Shown one piece after another: positions 34,874 through 42,969 of a stretch of DNA of 64,000 nt (positions are counted from its first letter, which is position 1; every line of letters starts with the position of its first letter). The translations under genes were made by a program, and so were the position numbers. The notes beneath the pieces are model-generated. The model did not search any database. It saw only the letters and a list, made by a program, of their open reading frames with translations, and was not told where the DNA came from. The DNA comes from JAGVSZ01 sp035456405. GTDB taxonomy: Bacteria; Pseudomonadota; Gammaproteobacteria; Burkholderiales; SG8-39. The stretch is from NCBI GenBank assembly GCA_035456405.1, contig DATIDG010000008.1, forward strand, positions 38,961 to 102,960. The letters are read 5' to 3'.

Positions 34874-35944
34874 ATGAACGACGAGCAACGCTGGGAAGCC
34901 GTCCGCAACCGCGACGCGCGGTGCGACGGCCAGTTCCTCTACGGAGTGCTGACGACCGGGGTGTTCTGCCGGCCGTCGTGCCCCTCGCGAAGGCCGCTGC
35001 GGAAGAACGTCCGCTTCTATGCCACGGCGGAGGAGGCGCGGCGCGACGGCCTGCGGCCCTGCCTGCGTTGCCGCCCGCTGGCCGCCCCCGGCGACGATCC
35101 GCACGCCGCGCGCATCCACGCGGTCGCCCGCTACATCGAGGCGCATGCCGACGAGACTCATCCGCTCGGCGCGCTCGCCGCGCGCGCCCGGCTGAGCCCG
35201 TTCCACTTCCAGCGCAGCTTCAAGGCGGTCGTCGGGGTATCGCCGAAGCAGTACCTCGACGCGTGCCGGATGAAGCGTCTCAAGACGGGGTTGCGCGCGG
35301 GCGAGCGGGTCACGGGCGCGATCTACGACGCGGGGTTCGGCTCGGCGAGCCGCGTGTACGAGCGCGCCGATTCCCGGCTCGGCATGACGCCGCGGCAATA
35401 CCGGGAAGGCGGCGCGGGCGTCGCGATCTCGTACGCCGTGGCAGAGACGCCGCTCGGCCTCACGATGATGGCGGCGACCGACCGCGGCCTCTGCTTCGTC
35501 CAGTTCGGCGCGAGCGAGCGCGAGCTGCTCGCGCAGCTCGAGCGCGAGTACCCGCGCGCCACGATTGCGCCGATGGACGCCGCCGCCCGCGTGCCGTTCG
35601 CGCAATGGATGGCCGCGCTCGCGGCGCACCTGGAAGGTACGCGGCCGCGACTGGATCTGCCGCTCGACGTGCGCGGCACGGCGTTCCAGATGAAGGTGTG
35701 GAGCTTCCTGCAGCGCATCCCGTACGGCGAGGTGCGCTCCTACGCCGAGGTCGCTAAGGGAATCGGCGCGCCGAAAGCCGTGCGCGCCGTCGCCTCGGCC
35801 TGCGCGGCGAACCGGATCGCGGTCGCGATTCCCTGCCACCGCGTCATCCGCGGCGACGGGGGGCTCGGCGGCTATCGCTGGGGGCTCGCGCGCAAGCGCG
35901 CGCTGATCGACGCCGAGCGCTCGGGCCGTGCCCGCTCGGGCTGA
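34874..35944 (+). CDS. ada: Bifunctional Ada: methylphosphotriester/O6-methylguanine-DNA methyltransferase and regulator
   Basis: Adaptive-response DNA repair protein of 356 residues. The N-terminal zinc/methyl-acceptor domain has GVFCRPSCPSRRPLRKNVRFY with its Cys residues and LRPCLRCRP. The AraC-type DNA-binding region is LGALAARARLSPFHFQRSFKAVVGVSPKQY, and the C-terminal alkyltransferase domain contains IPCHRVIRGDGGLGGYRWG with the acceptor Cys. All three functional parts are intact, so it can demethylate DNA and activate its own regulon. ATG 34874 begins MNDEQRWEAVRNRDARCDGQF as in homologues; an upstream in-frame ATG is ignored. Confidence 0.94.
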   Translation: MNDEQRWEAVRNRDARCDGQFLYGVLTTGVFCRPSCPSRRPLRKNVRFYATAEEARRDGLRPCLRCRPLAAPGDDPHAARIHAVARYIEAHADETHPLGALAARARLSPFHFQRSFKAVVGVSPKQYLDACRMKRLKTGLRAGERVTGAIYDAGFGSASRVYERADSRLGMTPRQYREGGAGVAISYAVAETPLGLTMMAATDRGLCFVQFGASERELLAQLEREYPRATIAPMDAAARVPFAQWMAALAAHLEGTRPRLDLPLDVRGTAFQMKVWSFLQRIPYGEVRSYAEVAKGIGAPKAVRAVASACAANRIAVAIPCHRVIRGDGGLGGYRWGLARKRALIDAERSGRARSG

Positions 35945-36045
35945 GCCGGCGCGGCTCGCGATTCGCCGCCGCTTCCCTGGTCGGCGCTTGACGGCCTCAA
36001 GCGTTCCAAACATAGTAGCCCGCCGCGCCCAAGGAGGAAGACCCG

Positions 36046-36081
36046 ATGTGCGTGCCGAACTCGGCGGGACTACCACGATGA
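36046..36081 (+). CDS. Possible 11-residue leader peptide coupled to the TAXI receptor gene
   Basis: A strong Shine-Dalgarno (AAGGAGG, 36031-36037) lies 8 nt before ATG 36046, whose frame reads MCVPNSAGLPR and stops at TGA 36079-36081. That TGA overlaps the ATG of the receptor gene (36078) as ATGA, whereas the receptor ATG has no good ribosome site of its own. This suggests a translated leader through which ribosomes reach the receptor start. A frameshift in a longer N-terminus is the alternative. Confidence 0.4.
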   Translation: MCVPNSAGLPR

Positions 36082-37004
36082 CGCTCAGAATCCTCACCGG
36101 CGTGGCCGGCGCGCTGGTCGCCGCGTCGGCGCACGGACAGACGGCGATCAGCCTCGGCACCGCGACGCCCGGCGGCGGCTTCCCGGTCTACGGCGCGGCG
36201 TTCGCGGAGGTGGTGAACGCGAACGACCCGACGCTTCGTATCGAACCGCGCAACACCAAGGGCAGCACCGAGAACGTGCCGCTGCTCGAGTCGGGCGCCT
36301 TGGACATCGCGCTCGTGCAGGGGGAGGTCGCGAACCCTGTACTTGCGAAGCCCGACGCGTCGTTGCGCATCGTCACTGCGATGTACTCGTCGCCGGGCAT
36401 GTTCGTCGTGCGCGGCGACAGCCCGTATCGCGCGATCGCGGACCTCCGCGGCAAGCCGGTCGCGCTCGGCGCGCAGGGCTCCGGGCTCACGATCCTCGGC
36501 CGCAACGTGCTCGCGGCGATCGGGATCGACCCCGACCGCGACATCCAGGCGATCTACCTCGAGCGCGCGGGCGACGGGCCCGCAATGGTGCTCGACGGTC
36601 GCGCCGCCGCGCTGTGGGGTGCCGGTGTGGGCTGGCCGGGATTCACCGCGGTGGCGAAGGCCGGCGGCCGCTTCATCGCGCCCGACGCCGAGGAGGTGAA
36701 GCGCATCCTCACCAAGCAGCCTCTGCTGAAGCCGATGACGATGCCCGCGGGCAGCTACCCGGGCCAGGACTCGCCGGTCGCGACGGTCGGCTCGTGGAGC
36801 TTCGTGCTCGCGCGGCGGGGCCTGCCTGACGAGGCGGCGTACCGCATCGCGCGGGCGCTGCACAAGGGCGAGGCCTCGTTGGGTGCGAAGCTCGCGCAGG
36901 CGCGCGAGACGACCGCCGCCAACACCGTTGCGGCGGCGCCCCGCGCCGATCTCATCCACCCGGGCGTCGCGAAGTATCTGCGCGAAGCCGGGCTGTTGCG
37001 GTAG
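36078..37004 (+). CDS. TAXI-family TRAP transporter solute-binding protein
   Basis: Periplasmic receptor of the TRAP-associated extracytoplasmic immunogenic (TAXI) family, 308 residues. Signal peptide MTLRILTGVAGALVAASAHGQ; the mature start is AISLGTATPGGGFPVYGAAFAEVVN, followed by NTKGSTENVPLLESGALDIALVQGE, DLRGKPVALGAQGSGLTILG and IHPGVAKYLREAGL, all typical. TAXI receptors usually work with a fused large permease, but none is adjacent, so the protein is an orphan here. ATG 36078 is supported by the complete signal peptide and by the overlap with a short upstream ORF. Confidence 0.9.
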   Translation: MTLRILTGVAGALVAASAHGQTAISLGTATPGGGFPVYGAAFAEVVNANDPTLRIEPRNTKGSTENVPLLESGALDIALVQGEVANPVLAKPDASLRIVTAMYSSPGMFVVRGDSPYRAIADLRGKPVALGAQGSGLTILGRNVLAAIGIDPDRDIQAIYLERAGDGPAMVLDGRAAALWGAGVGWPGFTAVAKAGGRFIAPDAEEVKRILTKQPLLKPMTMPAGSYPGQDSPVATVGSWSFVLARRGLPDEAAYRIARALHKGEASLGAKLAQARETTAANTVAAAPRADLIHPGVAKYLREAGLLR

Positions 37005-37032
37005 CGCCCCCGCCGCGCCCGCGCGGCGCCAC

Positions 37033-38325
37033 TCATCCCCGCCGCGCCTTGATCGTCCGCCGGTCGTTCGCGTGCAGGACGAGCGCGCCGTCCGGGCCGA
37101 TGTCGAAGCGGCTGACGTTCCGGAGCACGTCGAGGAACAGCGCCTCCTGCTGCATCAGCGCCGGGGCGCACGCCATCATGGTCCCGGCGGCCTGCGCGAT
37201 GGAGAGCCCTTCGCCCGTGAGCTTGTACTGCGCCGTGTAGCGATTGCAAGACGCGGTGCCCGCCACTCGGCCGTCGGCGCCGAAGTTGAGCGTGGCGCGC
37301 GAGCGATCGACGATGCCCTTCCCGGCGATCTCCTCCACCACCCACTCGCCCCCGTGCAGCAGCGCCGCCGGCTCGCCGCCGCAGCCGGCCAAGCGGGCGC
37401 CGCCGAGGACGACTTCGACGGCGTGCGGATGCGGCATGCTGCTCATGGTGTCGCGGCACACCCGGTCGAAAATCGTGACCGTTATCTCGGTGCCGTCCAT
37501 CCGCCCCGCGTAGCGGGTGTACGCGTCGGCGCGGTGGGCGGCCGGCATCGTCGTCGCGAGGCGCTTCGCGCCGTTCTGCATGATCAGCGTCATCCTGTCG
37601 CCGTCGATGTCGAGCCGCCAGCCGGGCTCGTTGCCCCGCGCGGCGAACTTCCGCATCGCCTCGCCCACCTCGCTGCACTCCGGGTACGTCCTGCCCCGCA
37701 CCACGAGCGTCGCGTTCCTGCCCTTGTTCCAGAACGACGTCGTCGGGTCGCCCACCGCCTCGTAGCGCGCGCCGGACGCCGCTACGGCCTGGCGCAATTC
37801 GAAGGTCTCATTGCCGACCGTGAGCCGCATCGAGTCGCGCAGGAAGTCGACCGTGGCGCGCTGGTTACCGCACTGGAACACAGTGGGGAACGCGGCGGCC
37901 CGCACCGGGGCCATGTCCAGGGTCCCGAGATCGACGACCGCGCCCTTCGTGTCGATCGTGACCGGATCGCTCGTCCACGCCGGGCGCGCGCCGCTGAACA
38001 CCGCGCCGCGCACGGCGTAGCGCTTCGCCTCGTCGAGCTTGGCGCGGTCGACGACGAGCTCGAAGGGGATCGGCACCTGGCGCCCGGCCAGGTCGATCCG
38101 CTGCTCCGCCACCACCGCGCCGTCGGGGCGCGACACGTCGCGCAGCTCGACGACCGCGCGGCTGTCGGGCGGAAGGGCGATCCGCACGCGATAGGCGAGC
38201 ACGCCCTTGATGGTGAGCAGCCGCGCAGTCGCAGGCGCGGCGGGGCGCGACGGCTTGCCGGCGCAGCCGGCGAGCGCGATCAGGAATGCGAGCAGGATCG
38301 GAATTGCGAGGGCCGCACGGGGCAT
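37033..38325 (-). CDS. Multi-domain envelope lipoprotein (YbaY-MliC-COG3650-META-like)
   Basis: 430-residue lipoprotein: hydrophobic signal ending in IALAGC gives a lipobox with Cys 21. Following segments look like a YbaY-type beta domain (TIKGVLAYRVRIALPPDSRAVVELRDVS), an MliC-like lysozyme-inhibitor domain (FQCGNQRATVDF, then TLVVRGRTYPECSEV), a COG3650-like domain (GNEPGWRLDIDGDRMTLI, with CRDTMSSMPHPHAVEVVLGG) and a META/HslJ domain (GGEWVVEEIAGKGIVDRSRATLNFGADGRVAGTASCNRY). It probably acts in envelope stress or lysozyme resistance. ATG 38325 is set by the signal sequence. Domain names come from motif resemblance. Confidence 0.8.
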   Translation of the reverse strand: MPRAALAIPILLAFLIALAGCAGKPSRPAAPATARLLTIKGVLAYRVRIALPPDSRAVVELRDVSRPDGAVVAEQRIDLAGRQVPIPFELVVDRAKLDEAKRYAVRGAVFSGARPAWTSDPVTIDTKGAVVDLGTLDMAPVRAAAFPTVFQCGNQRATVDFLRDSMRLTVGNETFELRQAVAASGARYEAVGDPTTSFWNKGRNATLVVRGRTYPECSEVGEAMRKFAARGNEPGWRLDIDGDRMTLIMQNGAKRLATTMPAAHRADAYTRYAGRMDGTEITVTIFDRVCRDTMSSMPHPHAVEVVLGGARLAGCGGEPAALLHGGEWVVEEIAGKGIVDRSRATLNFGADGRVAGTASCNRYTAQYKLTGEGLSIAQAAGTMMACAPALMQQEALFLDVLRNVSRFDIGPDGALVLHANDRRTIKARRG

Positions 38326-38359
38326 GGCGAGGTTGCGTTGCCGGGTCGTCCGGTCGCGC

Positions 38360-38388
38360 TTGACGCCACGCGACCGCGGCCAGATAGT
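38360..38388 (+). promoter_or_regulatory. Sigma-70-type promoter for the ankyrin gene
   Basis: TTGACG (38360-38365) and GATAGT (38383-38388) are separated by 17 bp, and lie 32 bp upstream of ATG 38421 in the 95-bp divergent spacer. The -35 matches five of six consensus positions and the -10 four of six. GGGAG precedes the start codon by 6 nt. Confidence 0.5.
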
Positions 38389-38420
38389 AACGCGCCGAAC
38401 CGACCGACCGGGAGTTGCGC

Positions 38421-39107
38421 ATGCTGGGACTGCTTCGAACGGCCGCTGCGCTCCTGCTCGCAGGCTCGCTTGCCGCACTCGCCCAGGTCGCGCCGAGCGA
38501 GAACGAGGTGCGCGCGTATACCGGGCTCCACGCCGCTGCCGCCGCGGGGAACGTGGCGGAGATCGAGCGCCTGCTCGCCGCCGGCGCCGACCGCGAGGCG
38601 CACGACGGCAACGGGCGCACCCCGCTGCACGTCGCCGTCTACTGCAGGAAGTACGACGCGGCGCGACTGCTGCTCGCGAAAGGCGCGAACGCCAATGCGC
38701 TCGACCGGCAGCGCTACGACGTCGTCACGATCGCCGCGGTCGCCGACGACGTGCCCATGCTCAAGCTCGTGCTCGAGGGCGGAGCGAGCGCGAAGAACGT
38801 CACCAGCCCCTACGACGGCACGGCGTTGATCGCCGCTGCGCACCTGGGCCACATCGAGGTGGTCCAGGTGCTGATCAAGGCGGGTGCGCCGCTCGACCAC
38901 ATCAACAATCTGACGTGGACGGCGCTGATGGAGTCGATCGTGCTCGGCGACGGCGGAAAGCGGCACACCGAGACGCTGCGGGCGCTCGTCGCGGCGGGCG
39001 CGAACGTAAACGTTCCGGACCGCGCCGGCATCACGCCGCTTGCGCACGCGCGCGGGCGGGGCTACAAGGAGATGGTGGCGATCCTGGAGAAGGCGGGCGC
39101 GCGCTAG
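38421..39107 (+). CDS. Exported ankyrin-repeat protein
   Basis: 228-residue protein with a signal peptide (MLGLLRTAAALLLAGSLAALAQ) followed by ankyrin repeats: GLHAAAAAGNVAEIERLLAAGADREAHDGNG, RTPLHVAVYCRKYDAARLLLAKGANANALD, three less regular repeats including TALIAAAHLGHIEVVQVLIKAGAPLDHIN, and ITPLAHARGRGYKEMVAILEKAGA. Periplasmic protein binding is the likely role; the partner is unknown. ATG 38421 is chosen over a TTG two codons upstream because GGGAG is 6 nt away. It is divergent from the META lipoprotein. Confidence 0.85.
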   Translation: MLGLLRTAAALLLAGSLAALAQVAPSENEVRAYTGLHAAAAAGNVAEIERLLAAGADREAHDGNGRTPLHVAVYCRKYDAARLLLAKGANANALDRQRYDVVTIAAVADDVPMLKLVLEGGASAKNVTSPYDGTALIAAAHLGHIEVVQVLIKAGAPLDHINNLTWTALMESIVLGDGGKRHTETLRALVAAGANVNVPDRAGITPLAHARGRGYKEMVAILEKAGAR

Positions 39108-39142
39108 GGTCGCGCCCCGCGAATCGCTGAGGAGGACATGCA

Positions 39143-39772
39143 ATGACCCGCGCTCTAGCGTTGGCGCTGCTCACTATCGTCTGCATGGGAGTGCAGGCGG
39201 CCGATCCGCATCCGGTGGTGAGCTACTCGAAGAAGGCGAAGTTTGAGGACGTTCGCGACGACCTGAAGTCGGCGATCGAGGGGAAGGGACTCGTGGTCGA
39301 CTACCAGTCGTACGTGAACCGCATGCTCGAGCGCACCGGCAAGGACGTCGGCTCGGCGCGCAAGCTCTACGCGGACGCGCAGGCCTTCGTGTTCTGCAGC
39401 GCCGCGCTGTCGCGCAAGACGATGGAAGCGGACCTGGCGAACGTGTCGATGTGTCCCTACACCATGGTCGTCTATGCGACAGCGCAGGAGCCGGACAGGG
39501 TCTACGTGACTTACAAGCGGCCGTGGCGGCCCGACGGCTCGGCCGCGTCGAAGGCATCGCTCAAGGAGGTCGAGGCGCTCGTCGACGGCCTCGCGCGCGA
39601 GGCGCTGGGGTCAGGTAGCGCGGCGTCCCCTCACCCGCCCGACACCATCTTCGCCGGGTCGACCCACTCGTCGAACTGCTCCGGCGTGACGTGCCCCAGC
39701 GCGAGCGCGGCCTCGCGCAGCGTGGTGCCTTCCTTGTGCGCCTTTTTCGCGATCTCGGCAGCCTTGTGGTAG
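39143..39772 (+). CDS. Exported DUF302-like protein with a tail overlapping fumC
   Basis: Signal peptide MTRALALALLTIVCMGVQAADPHP, then VVSYSKKAKFEDVRDDLKSAIEGKGLVVDYQSYVNRMLERTG, a cysteine (FVFCSAALSRKTM), and SMCPYTMVVYATAQEPDRVYVTYKRPW, which follow the DUF302 pattern of a small heme/copper-associated or unknown periplasmic fold. The recognisable domain ends near 39610. The frame stays open for about 47 further residues, running antisense through the last 142 bases of fumC, and this tail looks non-homologous. GAGGAGG precedes the ATG. Function unknown. Confidence 0.7.
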   Translation: MTRALALALLTIVCMGVQAADPHPVVSYSKKAKFEDVRDDLKSAIEGKGLVVDYQSYVNRMLERTGKDVGSARKLYADAQAFVFCSAALSRKTMEADLANVSMCPYTMVVYATAQEPDRVYVTYKRPWRPDGSAASKASLKEVEALVDGLAREALGSGSAASPHPPDTIFAGSTHSSNCSGVTCPSASAASRSVVPSLCAFFAISAALW

Positions 39773-41025
39773 CCGATGTGCGGATTGAGGGCGGTCACGA
39801 GCATCAGCGAGTTCTCGAGGTGCCGGTCGATCGTCGGCAGGTTCGGCTGGATGCCCGCCGCGCAGTTGTCGTTGAACGACACGCAGGCATCGCCGAGCAG
39901 TCGCGCGCTCTGCAGCACGTTCGCAGCGATCAGCGGCTTGAACACGTTCAGCTCGAAGTGCCCGCTTGAACCGCCGATCGTCACCGCGACGTCGTTGCCC
40001 ATGACCTGGGCGGCGACCATCGTCACGGCCTCGGGCTGGGTGGGGTTGACCTTGCCCGGCATGATGGACGAGCCGGGCTCGTTGTCGGGAATCAGCAGCT
40101 CGCCGATGCCGCTCCGCGGCCCGGAGCTCAGGATGCGGATGTCGTTGGCGATCTTCATCAGGGACACCGCCAGGCGCTTCAGCGCGCCGGAGAGCTCGAC
40201 CATCGCGTCGTGCGCCGCCAGGGCCTCGAACTTGTTCGGCGCGGTGACGAACGGATGGCCGGTGAGCTCGGCGATCTTCTGTGCGACCAGCACCGCGTAG
40301 CCCCTCGGCGCGTTGAGGCCGGTGCCGACCGCGGTGCCGCCGAGGGCGAGCTCGCGCACCATCTCGAGGGCGTTCTCGATCGCCCGCATCCCGTTGTCGA
40401 GCTGCTGCACGTAGCCGCCGAACTCCTGGCCGAGCGTGAGCGGCGTCGCGTCCATGAAATGGGTGCGCCCGGTCTTGACGATCTTGTCGAAGGCGCGCGA
40501 CTTCGCGGCGAGGGTGTCGCGCAGCTTCCGCACGCCCGGCAGCGTCACCTCGGTCACCAGCATGTACGCGGCGATGTGCATCGCCGTCGGGAAGGTGTCG
40601 TTGCTCGACTGGCTCTTGTTGACGTCGTCGTTCGGATTGAGCGTGTGCTTCCCGTCGCCGAGCTTTCCGCCCGCTAGCACGTGGGCGCGATTCGCGATGA
40701 CCTCGTTCACGTTCATGTTGCTCTGCGTGCCGCTCCCGGTCTGCCAGACGACGAGCGGAAACTCGTCGTCGAGCCGGCCAGCGAGGATCTCGTCGCAGAC
40801 GCGCGCGATCAGGTCGGCCTTCTCGCGCGGCAGGACGCCGAGCTCCACGTTGGCGAGCGCAGCGGCCTTCTTGAGGTAGGCGAAGGCGCGGATGATCTCG
40901 CGCGGCATGCTCGCCGCCGGCCCGATGCGGAAGTTGTTGCGCGAGCGCTCGGTCTGGGCGCCCCAGTACCGCTCCGCGGGCACCTGCACTTCGCCCATCG
41001 TGTCGGTCTCGGTCCGGAAGGCCAT
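39631..41025 (-). CDS. fumC: Class II fumarate hydratase
   Basis: Iron-independent fumarase of the TCA cycle, converting fumarate and L-malate. The 464-residue protein has TDTMGEVQVPAERYWGAQTERSRNNF, SSNDTFPTAMHIAA, GGTAVGTGLNAPRGY and the family signature GSSIMPGKVNPTQPEA near residue 316. It is full length. Gene context differs from a TCA operon: it is divergent from a MarR-GNAT gene, and the shared spacer contains a perfect palindrome at 41087-41107. Its 3' end is overlapped on the other strand by the tail of the DUF302-like ORF. Confidence 0.95.
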   Translation of the reverse strand: MAFRTETDTMGEVQVPAERYWGAQTERSRNNFRIGPAASMPREIIRAFAYLKKAAALANVELGVLPREKADLIARVCDEILAGRLDDEFPLVVWQTGSGTQSNMNVNEVIANRAHVLAGGKLGDGKHTLNPNDDVNKSQSSNDTFPTAMHIAAYMLVTEVTLPGVRKLRDTLAAKSRAFDKIVKTGRTHFMDATPLTLGQEFGGYVQQLDNGMRAIENALEMVRELALGGTAVGTGLNAPRGYAVLVAQKIAELTGHPFVTAPNKFEALAAHDAMVELSGALKRLAVSLMKIANDIRILSSGPRSGIGELLIPDNEPGSSIMPGKVNPTQPEAVTMVAAQVMGNDVAVTIGGSSGHFELNVFKPLIAANVLQSARLLGDACVSFNDNCAAGIQPNLPTIDRHLENSLMLVTALNPHIGYHKAAEIAKKAHKEGTTLREAALALGHVTPEQFDEWVDPAKMVSGG

Positions 41026-41086
41026 GGCTCACCTCCTTGCGCGGCGGGGTCCCGACCGATCGTAGCAGAGGGCAGCGATCGGCCAA

Positions 41087-41107
41087 ATACTTGCCAATGG
41101 CAAGTAT
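41087..41107. promoter_or_regulatory. Perfect palindrome, probable MarR-type operator
   Basis: Arms ATACTTGCC (41087-41095) and GGCAAGTAT (41099-41107) are perfect inverted repeats around AAT. A second small palindrome TGACA-A-TGTCA occupies 41113-41123. The site is 41 bp upstream of a MarR-GNAT gene and 62 bp upstream of divergent fumC, a classic position for an autoregulatory MarR operator. Confidence 0.7.
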
Positions 41108-41148
41108 CAGGTTGACAATGTCAGGCGTCATCCGGCAGGGGGACGCGC

Positions 41149-42078
41149 ATGGGACAGGACGGGCTCGCGCAGCGCATCGACACGGTGCGGCGATTCAACC
41201 GCTTCTACACGCGTCGCATCGGCGTGCTCCGCGACGGGCTCCTCGGCAGCCCTTATTCCCTTGCCGAGGCAAGGGTGCTCTACGAGCTCGCGCACCGCGA
41301 CGGGCCGACCGCTGCGGAGCTCGGACGCGAGCTCGGTCTCGATGCGGGGTATCTCAGCCGGCTGGTGCGGGGTCTCGAGCGCGACGGCCTGGTCGCACGC
41401 ACGCGCTCGGCCATCGACGGCCGGCGGAGCCACCTGGCGCTCACGGCTAAGGGGCGCCGCGCGTTCGCGACGCTGAATTCGCGCTCGAACGACGAGGTCG
41501 CGGCTCTGCTCCAGGGCCTCTCGGATGCGGAGCAGCGGGGCTTCGTGTCCGCACTGGAGACGGCGGAGGCCGTGCTCGAAGCCCGACCGGACGCGCGCGT
41601 GCCCTACATCCTGCGCACGCACGAGCCCGGCGACATCGGCTGGGTCATCGGCCGGCACGGCGCGCTCTACGCGCGGGAGTACGGGTGGGACGGGACGTTC
41701 GAGGCGCTCGTCGCGGAGATCGCCGCGCGGTTCGTCCGCAACTTCGACCCGAAGCGCGAGCGCTGCTGGATTGTGGAGCGGGACGGCCGGAACGTTGGCT
41801 CGGTCTTCCTGGTCCGCAAGACCGCGACGACCGCGCAGTTGCGCCTGCTGATCGTCGAGCCGGAGGCGCGCGGGCTCGGCATCGGCAAGCGGCTTGTGAG
41901 CGAGTGCGAACGCTTCGCGCGCCAGGCCGGCTACCGGAAGATCGTGCTGTGGACCAACCGTGGTCTCGACGCCGCGCGGCGGATCTACGAGGAGGCCCGC
42001 TACCGGCTGGTGCGGGAGGAGCCGCATCACAGCTTCGGCCGGGACCTCGTCGGCCAGTTCTGGGAACTCAGGCTCTAG
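41149..42078 (+). CDS. MarR-family regulator fused to a GNAT acetyltransferase
   Basis: 309-residue two-domain protein. Residues ~1-145 form a MarR winged helix (DGPTAAELGRELGLDAGYLSRLVRGLERDGLVARTRSAIDGRRSHLALTAKGRRAF). Residues ~150-309 are a GNAT N-acetyltransferase (EPGDIGWVIGRHGALYAREYGWDGTFEALV, then LLIVEPEARGLGIGKRLVSECERFARQAGYRKIVLWTN, with the acetyl-CoA motif ARGLGIG). Such fusions could sense or modify a small molecule while controlling DNA. A perfect palindrome lies just upstream. It is followed 3 bp later by an EamA transporter, suggesting regulated efflux. Confidence 0.9.
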   Translation: MGQDGLAQRIDTVRRFNRFYTRRIGVLRDGLLGSPYSLAEARVLYELAHRDGPTAAELGRELGLDAGYLSRLVRGLERDGLVARTRSAIDGRRSHLALTAKGRRAFATLNSRSNDEVAALLQGLSDAEQRGFVSALETAEAVLEARPDARVPYILRTHEPGDIGWVIGRHGALYAREYGWDGTFEALVAEIAARFVRNFDPKRERCWIVERDGRNVGSVFLVRKTATTAQLRLLIVEPEARGLGIGKRLVSECERFARQAGYRKIVLWTNRGLDAARRIYEEARYRLVREEPHHSFGRDLVGQFWELRL

Positions 42079-42081
42079 CGC

Positions 42082-42969
42082 GTGCGCGGCTTCCTGCCCG
42101 CGGTCGCCGCAGCGGCGACCGGAATCCAGGTCGGGGCGGCGATCGTCGCCACGCGCTTCGTGATCGGCGAGACCGCACCGGCATCCCTCGCGCTGCTGCG
42201 CTACGCGATCGGCCTCCTGTGCCTCGTGCCGCCGCTCGCGCTCGCGGGCCGCACGCGCATCGCCTCGCGCGACCTGCTGCCGATCGGGCTGCTCGGGGTC
42301 GTCCAGTTTGGCGTGCTCATCGCCCTGCTGAACTACGGGCTGCAGCTCGTCCCTTCCGCCCGGGCGGCGCTCCTCTTCTCGACCTTTCCGCTCCTAACGA
42401 TCGTGGTCGGCATGGTGCTTGGCGAAGAGCGCCCGACCACGGCGAAGACTGCGGGCGTCCTGCTCACGATCGCGGGCGTTGCCTTCGCGCTCGGCGAGAA
42501 GGGGCTCGGAGCGGGTGGCGCGCACGACGAGTGGCGCGGCGAGGTCGCGGTGCTGTCGAGCGCCCTGGCCGGTGCGGTCTGCAGCGTCCTCTACCGGCCG
42601 TACCTGCGCAGGTATCCGACGCTACCCGTGAGCGCGTTCGCGATGCTCGCGGCGGTGGCGTTCCTCGCGATGCTGGCGGTGCGGGAAGGGTTCTACGACG
42701 CCGTGCCGCGGTTCACGATCCACGGCTGGGTCGCGGTGGCATTCATCGGCGTGAGCAGCGGGGTGGGCTACTACCTCTGGCTGTGGGCGCTTGCGCGCAC
42801 GACTCCGACCCGGGTCACCGTCTTCCTCGGCCTGAGCCCGATCACAGCGGCCGCGCTCGGCGCGTGGGTGCTCGGTGAACCGGTCTCAGCGGGCCTTGCC
42901 GCGGGCCTGGCGTGCGTGCTGCTCGGACTCTGGATCGCGCACCGCGGGCCGGCGTCCGGCGTCAGATGA
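42082..42969 (+). CDS. EamA/RhaT-family drug/metabolite transporter
   Basis: Inner-membrane permease of 295 residues with about ten hydrophobic helices arranged as two EamA repeats (first repeat GAAIVATRFVIGETAPASLALLRYAIGLLCLVPPLA; second SSALAGAVCSVLYRPYLRRYPTLPVSAFAMLAAVAF and WLWALARTTPTRVTVFLGLSPITAAALGAWVLGEPVS). Family members export amino acids, metabolites or drugs. Start GTG 42082 is 3 bp after the MarR-GNAT gene, so the two are probably co-transcribed and co-regulated. Its 3' end overlaps the convergent DAO gene by 8 bp. Confidence 0.88.
   Translation: MRGFLPAVAAAATGIQVGAAIVATRFVIGETAPASLALLRYAIGLLCLVPPLALAGRTRIASRDLLPIGLLGVVQFGVLIALLNYGLQLVPSARAALLFSTFPLLTIVVGMVLGEERPTTAKTAGVLLTIAGVAFALGEKGLGAGGAHDEWRGEVAVLSSALAGAVCSVLYRPYLRRYPTLPVSAFAMLAAVAFLAMLAVREGFYDAVPRFTIHGWVAVAFIGVSSGVGYYLWLWALARTTPTRVTVFLGLSPITAAALGAWVLGEPVSAGLAAGLACVLLGLWIAHRGPASGVR

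Noticed and set aside
41112..41117. TTGACA as a -35 element for the MarR-GNAT gene
   Set aside because: No acceptable -10 hexamer lies 16-18 bp downstream before the ATG at 41149; it is part of the small palindrome TGACA-A-TGTCA.
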